Assembly: GCA_903847005.1 (NCBI GenBank)
Contig: CAINCM010000005.1
Location: forward strand, 1-7,897
Reading direction: 5' to 3'
DNA length: 7,897 bases
From: an uncultured Chloroflexota bacterium
GTDB taxonomy: Bacteria; Chloroflexota; Limnocylindria; Limnocylindrales; Limnocylindraceae
The notes below the pieces were generated by a model, which searched no databases, was not told the origin of the DNA, and saw only the letters and a list, made by a program, of their open reading frames with translations. Made by a program: the position numbers and the translations under genes. Positions 1-5,180 of the stretch are shown here, piece after piece (within the stretch, counting starts at the first letter, position 1; the number at the start of each line of letters is the position of its first letter).

Positions 1-191
1 ACCTGCACCGAAAGTCGCTCTTGCACATCCAGAAGCTTGACGAGCGGGCGCCTGTCGGCGATCTCGCCAAACCATGCTTCACCGATCGGCTCTCGTGATG
101 AGACGTTCGATGTCGCGTCGTTGCCCACGATCTGCTTGAGTCGCTCCCCGCCCCACACGCGAGGGACGAGTCGTGGCGCAATCAGTCTCAC
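1..191 (-). CDS. manA: Mannose-6-phosphate isomerase, class I, N-terminal part (cut by window edge)
   Basis: The 63 visible codons match the N-terminus of type I phosphomannose isomerase, a cytosolic zinc enzyme that interconverts mannose-6-phosphate and fructose-6-phosphate. Visible motifs are PRVWGGERL (residues 10-18), PIGEAW (36-41) and PLVKLLDVQERLSVQV (48-63). The last normally runs straight into the QVHP zinc-site segment, which lies outside the window with the rest of the protein. The GTG start at 191 follows a GGAG box by 5 bases, and the family motif begins within ten residues, so the start is well supported. It lies 13 bases downstream of the aminotransferase stop on the same strand, so the two are probably cotranscribed. 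The oddity is that only 8 residues separate GEAW from PLVKLLD, where Bacillus-type ManA has roughly 40. The reading frame is open throughout. Family assignment is fairly sure; activity cannot be judged from this fragment. Confidence 0.82.
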   Translation of the reverse strand, partial: MRLIAPRLVPRVWGGERLKQIVGNDATSNVSSREPIGEAWFGEIADRRPLVKLLDVQERLSVQ

Positions 192-196
192 GCCTG

Positions 197-200
197 CTCC
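197..200 (-). promoter_or_regulatory. Ribosome binding site of the mannose-6-phosphate isomerase gene
   Basis: On the minus strand this reads GGAG, 5 bases before the GTG at 191. It supports the GTG as the start and independent ribosome loading after the aminotransferase stop codon 13 bases upstream. Confidence 0.55.
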
Positions 201-204
201 AATG

Positions 205-1431
205 TCAGCGCAGCAGCGCGGCGACCGCCGTTGCCACGATCGGGATCTTCGCGGCGGAGAGACCGGCAAAGTTGATGCGGCCGCGCGCAACAAGATAGAT
301 CGCGTGTTCGTCACGGAGGCGGGCAAGCTGCGCGTCGCTCAGCCCGAGCAGCGAGAACATCCCGCGTCCCGTGAGGAGGTGCGAGAAGTCGCCCGCGCCG
401 GCCTCGGCGAGCGCCGCCACAAAGGCACGCCGGTTGCCGTTGATGCGCTCGCGCATCGCGGTGACCTCGAGCTCCCACTGCGCGCGCAGCGCATCGTCAC
501 CGAGGATCTCGGTGACGATCTCACCGCCGTGGCCTGGCGGGTTCGACCAGGCGGCGCGGATTGCAACCTTTGCGTGCGTCAGGATGGCGGCGGCGGCGGC
601 CGGATCTGCCGCGACAATGGCGAGGGCGCCGACGCGTTCGTCATAGAGCGCAAAATTCTTGCTGGCGCTGGCGGCCACAAGCACCTCGCCGCCTGTGGCA
701 AGGAAGGCGCGCAGCGAAGCCGCATCTTCGACCAGGCCGTCGCCGAGTCCCTGGTATGCGAAGTCGAGAATCGGGAGAACGCCGCGCGCAGCAACCGCAT
801 CGGCGATCGCGCCCCACTGCGCCGCCGTCGGATCGATGCCGGTTGGATTGTGGCAGGCACCGTGGAAGATGAAGGCGTCACCTGGTTTGGCGGACGCGAT
901 CGCGCCGAGGACGGCCTCCAAGTCGAGTTCGCGGACGTTCGCGGTGGTCCACGGATGAGAGCGATGGCGCACCCCGACGGCGTCGGCAATCTGCGGATGA
1001 TTCGGCCAGGTCGGGTCGCTCACCCAGATCTCTGCGCCCGGTCGCAGTCGCCTCACCAACTCCACGGCGAGTCGTACGGCACCGGTGCCACCCGGTGTGT
1101 GGAGCACCTCGACGCGACCGCTGCTCGCCACCGGAGGGAGCGCTCCGAATGGCGCGCCAGGCTCCCGGAAGATGAGTGCCCGCATCAGCTTCACCAGTGC
1201 AGGGTCGCCACCGATCGGCTTGTAGAGCTTGGTGGTGGCGCTGCTCAGGATGCGGCGCTCCGCCTCGCGGACGCTGGCCAGGATCGGCGTGACGCCGTTC
1301 TCCTCCATGTAGACGCCCGCGGCGAGGTTGATCTTCTCCGGTCGTGGGTCGGCGCGGAAGGCCTCCACGATCCCGAAGATGGGATCAGAAGGGGCGCTGC
1401 TGATCTTTGCGGAGAGGCTGCCGTCCACCAT
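205..1431 (-). CDS. Aspartate/aromatic amino acid aminotransferase (class I, PLP-dependent)
   Basis: This 408-residue cytosolic enzyme should transfer amino groups between aspartate and/or aromatic amino acids and 2-oxoglutarate. It belongs to the AspC/TyrB subgroup, whose members are near 400 residues. Family landmarks appear in order: NLAAGVY (35-41), Trp141, CHNPTGIDPT with Asn195 (193-202), DFAYQG with Asp223 and Tyr226, SASKNFALYDERVG with the PLP-lysine Lys258 and Arg266 (255-268), Arg292 before SNPPGHGG (296-303), GRGMFSLLGL (355-364) and GRINFAGL with the substrate-carboxylate Arg385. All the main cofactor and substrate residues are therefore present. The ATG at 1431 is favoured because family proteins start only a few residues before the APSDPI segment. 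No good Shine-Dalgarno precedes it; a TAGACT box 6 bases upstream suggests a leaderless mRNA. The first residue differences from AspC (AAG for GVG) do not touch the catalytic set. Whether aspartate or aromatic substrates are preferred cannot be read from the sequence. Confidence 0.93.
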   Translation of the reverse strand: MVDGSLSAKISSAPSDPIFGIVEAFRADPRPEKINLAAGVYMEENGVTPILASVREAERRILSSATTKLYKPIGGDPALVKLMRALIFREPGAPFGALPPVASSGRVEVLHTPGGTGAVRLAVELVRRLRPGAEIWVSDPTWPNHPQIADAVGVRHRSHPWTTANVRELDLEAVLGAIASAKPGDAFIFHGACHNPTGIDPTAAQWGAIADAVAARGVLPILDFAYQGLGDGLVEDAASLRAFLATGGEVLVAASASKNFALYDERVGALAIVAADPAAAAAILTHAKVAIRAAWSNPPGHGGEIVTEILGDDALRAQWELEVTAMRERINGNRRAFVAALAEAGAGDFSHLLTGRGMFSLLGLSDAQLARLRDEHAIYLVARGRINFAGLSAAKIPIVATAVAALLR

Positions 1432-1437
1432 GCGGTG

Positions 1438-1443
1438 AGTCTA
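1438..1443 (-). promoter_or_regulatory. Candidate -10 element (TAGACT) for the aminotransferase
   Basis: On the minus strand TAGACT fits the TANNNT -10 pattern and ends 6 bases before the ATG at 1431. That places the transcription start at or next to the A of the ATG, as in leaderless transcripts. The lack of a Shine-Dalgarno agrees with this. No -35 box was found, and a TANNNT match alone is weak evidence. Confidence 0.4.
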
Positions 1444-1497
1444 GCCGAGGCTCTTCTGGGGCCGACACGCCCCGCCTCGCGTTTCTCTCGAGAGGCG

Positions 1498-1503
1498 TAC
1501 GAT
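1498..1503 (+). promoter_or_regulatory. Candidate -10 element (TACGAT) for the GlsB-like/citrate synthase pair
   Basis: TACGAT fits TANNNT and ends 7 bases before the ATG at 1511, again in the spacing expected for a leaderless start. The only purine-rich stretch upstream (GAGAGG, 1490-1495) is 15 bases from the ATG, too far for a normal ribosome binding site. No -35 box is visible. Confidence 0.4.
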
Positions 1504-1510
1504 CGCGCTG

Positions 1511-1783
1511 ATGGATTTCTTCGACCTCGATCCGATCGGCTGGGCACTCCTCGGCTTTCTCGCCGGCGGACTCTCCTCGTGGCTCATCCGCGGACGCGCG
1601 GCGCGAGGCTGTCTCGCCAACATCTTGGTTGGCGTGCTCGGTGGGCTGATCGGCGGCACTCTCGCCAAGAGCACCGGCTTCGGCGACGCGGGTGGCTTTC
1701 TTGGGTCGCTCTTCGTCGCGCTGCTCGGTTCGGTACTCTTGCGACTCGCCATTGAGTTTGTCGATCGGAGGCCACACCGGTGA
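1511..1783 (+). CDS. Small membrane protein of the GlsB/YeaQ/YmgE (transglycosylase-associated) type
   Basis: The 90-residue protein is almost entirely hydrophobic and glycine-rich. It has three likely membrane helices at about residues 9-26, 33-53 and 60-84, separated by the basic loop RGRAARG (27-33) and a short AKSTGFGDAGG turn (52-62). The order GWALLGFLAGGLSSWLI, a basic loop, a cysteine, then NILVGVLGGLIGG is the pattern of the GlsB/YeaQ/YmgE family, usually 80-95 residues. Members are general-stress membrane proteins; despite the family name no enzymatic activity is established, and this one shows no catalytic motif. The ATG at 1511 may be a leaderless start. Its stop overlaps the citrate synthase start by 4 bases, so the two are translationally coupled, an unexpected pairing. 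Family placement rests on topology and the glycine pattern. Confidence 0.78.
   Translation: MDFFDLDPIGWALLGFLAGGLSSWLIRGRAARGCLANILVGVLGGLIGGTLAKSTGFGDAGGFLGSLFVALLGSVLLRLAIEFVDRRPHR
1767..1771 (+). promoter_or_regulatory. Ribosome binding site deciding the citrate synthase GTG start
   Basis: GGAGG lies 8 bases before the GTG at 1780, inside the last codons of the upstream membrane-protein gene. It fixes the start at the GTGA overlap and allows initiation by terminating ribosomes. Confidence 0.75.
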
Positions 1784-2874
1784 GCGAAGAGAGAACGTTC
1801 AGCCCAGGGCTCGCCGGCATCATCGGCGCCGAGACAGCGATCGGGTTTGTCGACGGAGCCAACGGGAAGCTGCTCTATCGCGGCTACCCCATCGAAGAGG
1901 TTGTCTCCAAGGGGACGTATGCAAGCGTGCTCGACCTGCTGCTTACGGGAGAGTGGCATCCGAACGTCGTGCTGGAGCCGGCGAAGGTGCCTCCCGCCGT
2001 GCTCGCAGCACTCCGCCTCCTTCCCGCCCACGCACACCCGATGGATGCGCTCCGCACTGCGATCTCCGTGTGGGGCGCGGGGGAGCGACTCGGCTGGCCG
2101 CCAACCGCAGACGAGGCGCGCAAGATCGCGGCCTTTGCGCCGTCCGCACTCGCCGCGTTTGCGAGGCTTCGCCAGGGCCGGGAGCCCATCGATCCCGAAC
2201 CGGGACTCGGGATCGCCGCCGCGTTCTTGCAGCAGCTGCACGGCACGGCACCAGACCCGGCAACGGCGCGCGCACTCGACGCCTATCTGATGGCGGGCGC
2301 AGAGCATGGACTCAACGCAAGCACGTTCGCCGCGCGCGCGATCATCGCCACGCGCTCTGATATCGCCTCCGCCATCTGCGGAGCGATCGGCGGACTCAAG
2401 GGTCCGCTTCACGGCGGTGCACCCGCCGAGGTGATCGGACAGCTCGGCGAGATCGGATCGATCGATCGCGCCGAGGACTGGGCGCGCGGCAAACTGGCGC
2501 GACGCGAGCTGATCATGGGCTTCGGACACCGCGTCTACCGCGCGTACGATCCGCGCGCGGCGGCGCTGCGCAAGGTGGCGGAGGCGATGCCAACGCGGCC
2601 AGATTGGCTCGACCTTGCGATCGGCGCCGAGGAGGTGATCCTGCGCGTCTTCGAGGAGATGAAGCCGGGCCGAGCCATGAAGACGAACGTCGAGTTCTAT
2701 GCCGCCGCGGTGCTGCAAGGCGTCGGCCTTGCGCCGGATCTCTTCCCCGCCACGTTTGCGATTGCGCGCATCGCCGGCTGGTCGGCACACGTCATCGAGC
2801 AGGCCGGCGTCGACAAGATCATTCGTCCAGACGCGCGCTACATCGGCCATCCAGAGCGGCACCTGCCGAGCTGA
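1780..2874 (+). CDS. Citrate synthase / 2-methylcitrate synthase family protein
   Basis: This 364-residue enzyme should condense oxaloacetate with acetyl-CoA (or propionyl-CoA in the methylcitrate branch) at the entry of the citric acid or methylcitrate cycle. Its length fits the short dimeric citrate synthases of Gram-positives and archaea rather than the roughly 430-residue hexameric E. coli type. Landmarks are the N-terminal GLAGIIGAETAIGFVDG (10-26), LLYRGYPIEE (31-40), EHGLNASTF with His176, GPLHGGAPAEV with His211, GFGHRVYRAYDPRA with His250, Arg251 and Arg259, NVEFYAA (303-309), ARIAGWSAHVIEQ with Arg330, and IIRPDARYIG with Arg349. The catalytic His pair is intact, but the third catalytic position, Asp in NVDFY of well-studied enzymes, is Glu305 here. 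I recall NVEFW in some actinobacterial citrate synthase-like proteins, so this may mark a subfamily rather than a defect. The GTG start follows GGAGG by 8 bases and overlaps the previous stop. Substrate preference is unresolved, so no symbol is given. Confidence 0.92.
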   Translation: MSEERTFSPGLAGIIGAETAIGFVDGANGKLLYRGYPIEEVVSKGTYASVLDLLLTGEWHPNVVLEPAKVPPAVLAALRLLPAHAHPMDALRTAISVWGAGERLGWPPTADEARKIAAFAPSALAAFARLRQGREPIDPEPGLGIAAAFLQQLHGTAPDPATARALDAYLMAGAEHGLNASTFAARAIIATRSDIASAICGAIGGLKGPLHGGAPAEVIGQLGEIGSIDRAEDWARGKLARRELIMGFGHRVYRAYDPRAAALRKVAEAMPTRPDWLDLAIGAEEVILRVFEEMKPGRAMKTNVEFYAAAVLQGVGLAPDLFPATFAIARIAGWSAHVIEQAGVDKIIRPDARYIGHPERHLPS

Positions 2875-2882
2875 TCGCCCGT

Positions 2883-2901
2883 GCGCCGCGCGGTGCGGCG
2901 C
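2883..2901. terminator. GC-rich hairpin between convergent genes, possible bidirectional terminator
   Basis: GCGCCGC (2883-2889) and GCGGCGC (2895-2901) form a perfect 7-bp stem with a 5-base loop, extendable by G-U pairs. It sits in the 34-base gap between the citrate synthase stop at 2874 and the DinB-like stop at 2909, the expected place for a shared terminator. Neither side has a T-run, so it is not a canonical intrinsic terminator; it may stabilise 3' ends or act with Rho. Confidence 0.45.
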
Positions 2902-2908
2902 GTCAGCG

Positions 2909-3382
2909 CTACTTCTCTCCGCGCAGCGCCTTCGCGATCTGTTCGCCGTGATCGAGCGGATGCTTCGAATATCCAGCCAGCCAGTCGGCGAGCGTGTACC
3001 TGCCGCGCTCGGTGTGCTCTCCGTACCGCGCAAGATCCTCGTCCTCGAGGTGGCGCAAGACTGCGAGCGAGCCGGCGCGGACGGCAGAGAAGATCGCGAG
3101 AGGCGTCTCGATCGGATCGTTCTCGTACCCGAGTGCGGGATGCACGGCCCAGAGGTTTTCGTCGTAGCCCTGGATGATCGATCCGAGCGGCTCCGCAACC
3201 AACCGTCGGAGGCGCGCATACGATTGCGCCTCGCTGTCCGCAAGGTGATGGATCACCTGGCGCGGCGACCAGCCCTCTGGATGCTTGAGGTCGAGCGCAC
3301 TGCGATCGAGTGCCGCCACCTGCGCCTCGAATGCGCGCGTTGCCGCCTCGTATGCGGCGACGCGATGCGCGTTGAGTCTCAC
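2909..3382 (-). CDS. DinB/YfiT-like putative metal-dependent protein
   Basis: The 157-residue protein has the four-helix DinB/YfiT pattern and the family metal-binding His triad. HHLADSE (45-51) supplies the first His at 45 or 46, and HPLDH (141-145) supplies His141 and His145. The preceding EGWSPRQVIHHLAD and the central GYDENLWA (72-79) are also typical of the DinB_2/YfiT branch. Characterised members include metal-dependent thiol S-transferases that use bacillithiol or mycothiol, and uncharacterised hydrolases. It acts in the cytosol; the substrate is unknown. The frame stays open upstream to 3457, but the GTG at 3382 is preferred because it overlaps the previous stop as GTGA and gives the usual family length. 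The 25-residue extension would lie inside the upstream gene and resembles no family sequence. It is the last gene of the five-gene operon and relies on coupling, as no Shine-Dalgarno is evident. Confidence 0.85.
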   Translation of the reverse strand: MRLNAHRVAAYEAATRAFEAQVAALDRSALDLKHPEGWSPRQVIHHLADSEAQSYARLRRLVAEPLGSIIQGYDENLWAVHPALGYENDPIETPLAIFSAVRAGSLAVLRHLEDEDLARYGEHTERGRYTLADWLAGYSKHPLDHGEQIAKALRGEK

Positions 3383-4122
3383 TTCCCGGCGACCCAGGCG
3401 ATCATGTTCGCCATCAGCGGGGCGAAGCCATCCCACTTCACGAACGTTTCGGGGCACCAGTGTGGCCCGATGTCAGAGGTCCAGACGAGTGCGCGACCCT
3501 TTCCTGCCTCCGCCGCCGCAATGAGCGGATCGCCGTTGACCGACGCGACCAAGGTTGCGCCGGGCTTCAGCGTGACGCGGTTGTAGCCGAGCAGCGCCGG
3601 CATCTCTGCAGGGACGCCGGCGAGCACCGGGTGCGTTGCAGCGTGGACCTGCGGAACGCTCCCTTCCGGAGTTTCGACCCGGTCGTCATGCGTGAGGCAG
3701 GTCACGGGGAGCACCGCCTCGACGGCGGTGCCGGCGAAGCGCGCCTTCGCCTCGAATCCCTGGAAGCTCAGATAGCCGCCCGCCATGATCAGCGCGCCGC
3801 CCTCCTTCACCCACTCCGCGAGCAGCGTCAACCGGTTCGGCGCCGACTTCCCCTGCAGCCACGTCTCGGTTGGCAGGAGGAAGGAGTTGGTTCCGATGTC
3901 GGAGAGGACGACCGCGTCGTACGCGTCGAGTCCCGCCTTGGTGAACGGGAACTTTGCGGGGACGTCATGTGCGTAGAGTTGCTCCACCTCGATCCCCTTG
4001 CTTCGAAGGGCCGCGTTGTACCAGTCCGCTCCGGAGTGGAAGGTGACCGACGTGAAGGAGTCGAACCCCTTGTAGTGCGTCGCCTCCGAGACCCACGATT
4101 CGCCGACGAGCAAGACCTTCAT
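3379..4122 (-). CDS. GATase1-like protein (putative glutamine amidotransferase-fold, catalytic Cys not apparent)
   Basis: The 247-residue protein looks like the GATase1-like family (formerly DUF1355), which has the flavodoxin-like class I amidotransferase/ThuA fold. Support comes from the N-terminal strand MKVLLVGESWV, AYDAVVLSDIGTNSFLLP (68-84), the highly characteristic GGALIMAGGYLSFQGFEAKARFAGT (108-132), VLPV (137-140) and the C-terminal GKGRALVWTSDIGPHWCPETFVKW (207-230). No biochemical role is established for the family. The site where true amidotransferases have a GxCxG nucleophile loop appears to be AGGYLSFQG here, with no cysteine. The only cysteines are Cys142 and Cys223, so glutaminase activity is doubtful; sugar or ligand binding as in ThuA relatives is possible. 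The ATG at 4122 has a full AAGGAGG box 4 bases upstream. It lies 17 bases after the phosphotriesterase-like gene and overlaps the DinB-like gene by 4 bases. There is no signal peptide, so it is cytosolic. Confidence 0.8.
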   Translation of the reverse strand: MKVLLVGESWVSEATHYKGFDSFTSVTFHSGADWYNAALRSKGIEVEQLYAHDVPAKFPFTKAGLDAYDAVVLSDIGTNSFLLPTETWLQGKSAPNRLTLLAEWVKEGGALIMAGGYLSFQGFEAKARFAGTAVEAVLPVTCLTHDDRVETPEGSVPQVHAATHPVLAGVPAEMPALLGYNRVTLKPGATLVASVNGDPLIAAAEAGKGRALVWTSDIGPHWCPETFVKWDGFAPLMANMIAWVAGK

Positions 4123-4126
4123 CGCT

Positions 4127-4133
4127 CCTCCTT
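4127..4133 (-). promoter_or_regulatory. Strong ribosome binding site of the GATase1-like gene
   Basis: On the minus strand it reads AAGGAGG, a complete Shine-Dalgarno, 4 bases before the ATG at 4122. It is the only strong one inside the five-gene operon and lies at the only junction without an overlap, so the last two genes may be translated independently of the first three. Confidence 0.75.
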
Positions 4134-4139
4134 CTGCGC

Positions 4140-5180
4140 TCAGCGCGCCTCTTCGAACAGCCGACGAGGATTATCCGTCATCAGCGCCAGTGACCGCTCG
4201 ATCGGCACGCCGTGCCGGGCGAGACGCGGAAGGAAGAACTCGATCAGGTGGCCGTATCCCGGGCCGCCGTACGTTCGCAAGAGCGTCTTCAGGAAGATGT
4301 CCTGCGACATCAGCACACGGTCGCCGTGCCCCCGTGCCACGAGGCGCGCGATGTTGCGCGCATCGTCGTCGCCGCTCGGACACTGCGCCTGCTGGTCTGC
4401 GTAGAAGACCTCCATGCCGATCATGTCGTATTGGATGTATGCACCGCGCTCGATCAGCCGCGACTGATACTCGTAGTCTTCGCCGCTCGGGTTCGAATGG
4501 CAGAGCACGATGCTCTGCATCGGCACACCTCGGGCTGCACAGAAGTCGAGCACCTCGTCCCCGAAGCGGAACCAGGCGGGCATGTGCACCTGCATCGGAA
4601 GGTGCGTCTCGCGCTGGGCGATGCAGGCTGCGGCGAGCGACTTCTTCTCCCGCGCGGTGAAGCTGCTCCCCACGCCAATCTCGCCGATGATGCCCGACCG
4701 CACGCTCGTTCCTCGTGCGCCGACGTTGATGTCGCGGATGATCTCGTCGGCGATGTCCTGCTCGCTCTTTGCGTCGTTCTCGGCCGGCTGAGATGCATCC
4801 AGGTAGTAGCCGGTCCCCATGATGATGTTGAGGCCGGTGGCACGGCTCACTTCGGCGAGTCCTTCGGGATCTCGGCCGTTCCCGTCTGCACTCGTCTCGA
4901 TGACGCTGCGCCCGCCCTGCGCAACGAATCGCTGCAGCTCTTGGATCGCAAGCGCGCGGTCGGTCATGGTGCAGTTGTCCTTGTTCGCGAACGGATCGTG
5001 GCGCAACTCCCAGAGGTTCGCCATGGAGACCTTCTCGTCGACGAGTTCGCGTGCACGCGGCGAGTCGTTCAGCGGCGGATGCCACCAGGAGAGCACGTCG
5101 TTCAGGATGTGTTCGTGAGTGAGCGTCAGCCCGAGTTGCGCGGAGTCGATGGTGCCGGTGACCGTCTGGATGCTGCTCAT
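4140..5180 (-). CDS. Phosphotriesterase-family (TIM-barrel) metallohydrolase
   Basis: The 346-residue protein matches the phosphotriesterase/PHP family of binuclear-metal amidohydrolases, whose members cleave lactones, carboxylesters or, in some cases, organophosphates. The metal ligands appear in order: His22 and His24 in LTLTHEHIL, Glu167 in GIIGEIGVG, His199 in QVHMPAW, His228 in VLCHSNP, and Asp294 in LMSQDIF. YGGPGYGHLIEFFLPRL (304-320) and DNPRRLFE (336-343) complete the C-terminal signature. Glu167 occupies the bridging position where organophosphate-degrading enzymes carry a carboxylated lysine, placing it with the Glu-bridged PHP-like branch. That makes a paraoxonase role less likely than lactonase, esterase or a sugar-phosphate ester activity. 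There is no signal peptide, so it should be cytosolic. The ATG at 5180 overlaps the transporter stop (ATGA, 5177-5180). The transporter directly upstream suggests the substrate or product crosses the membrane; identity unknown. Confidence 0.9.
   Translation of the reverse strand: MSSIQTVTGTIDSAQLGLTLTHEHILNDVLSWWHPPLNDSPRARELVDEKVSMANLWELRHDPFANKDNCTMTDRALAIQELQRFVAQGGRSVIETSADGNGRDPEGLAEVSRATGLNIIMGTGYYLDASQPAENDAKSEQDIADEIIRDINVGARGTSVRSGIIGEIGVGSSFTAREKKSLAAACIAQRETHLPMQVHMPAWFRFGDEVLDFCAARGVPMQSIVLCHSNPSGEDYEYQSRLIERGAYIQYDMIGMEVFYADQQAQCPSGDDDARNIARLVARGHGDRVLMSQDIFLKTLLRTYGGPGYGHLIEFFLPRLARHGVPIERSLALMTDNPRRLFEEAR

Larger units (their letters stand above)
1432..1510. promoter_or_regulatory. 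Divergent control region with two inverted repeats
   Basis: This 79-base gap separates the aminotransferase (minus) from the membrane protein/citrate synthase pair (plus), so both promoters must lie here or just inside the genes. It contains GGGGC (1458-1462) paired with GCCCC (1469-1473) around a 6-base loop. It also contains CGCCTC (1473-1478) paired with GAGGCG (1492-1497), and the second arm overlaps the perfect palindrome CTCTCGAGAG (1485-1494). Such symmetry could be an operator or an RNA hairpin. No convincing -35 box is visible for either direction. Confidence 0.5.

Noticed and set aside
1490..1495. GAGAGG as the ribosome binding site of the GlsB-like gene
   Set aside because: It is 15 bases from the ATG, beyond the usable range, and is part of the palindrome.
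37..1755. Long plus-strand open frame (572 codons)
   Set aside because: It lies opposite the well-supported aminotransferase and the isomerase start. Its translation is Arg/Gly/Asp-rich with no family motif, a known shadow of GC-rich coding sequence.
1441..3243. Long minus-strand open frame (600 codons)
   Set aside because: It is antisense to the membrane protein and citrate synthase genes, crosses into the DinB-like gene in another frame, and its product is low-complexity Arg/Ser-rich.
3383..3457. Upstream extension of the DinB-like frame (25 extra codons)
   Set aside because: It lies wholly inside the GATase1-like gene. The GTG at 3382 gives the standard family length and a GTGA overlap.
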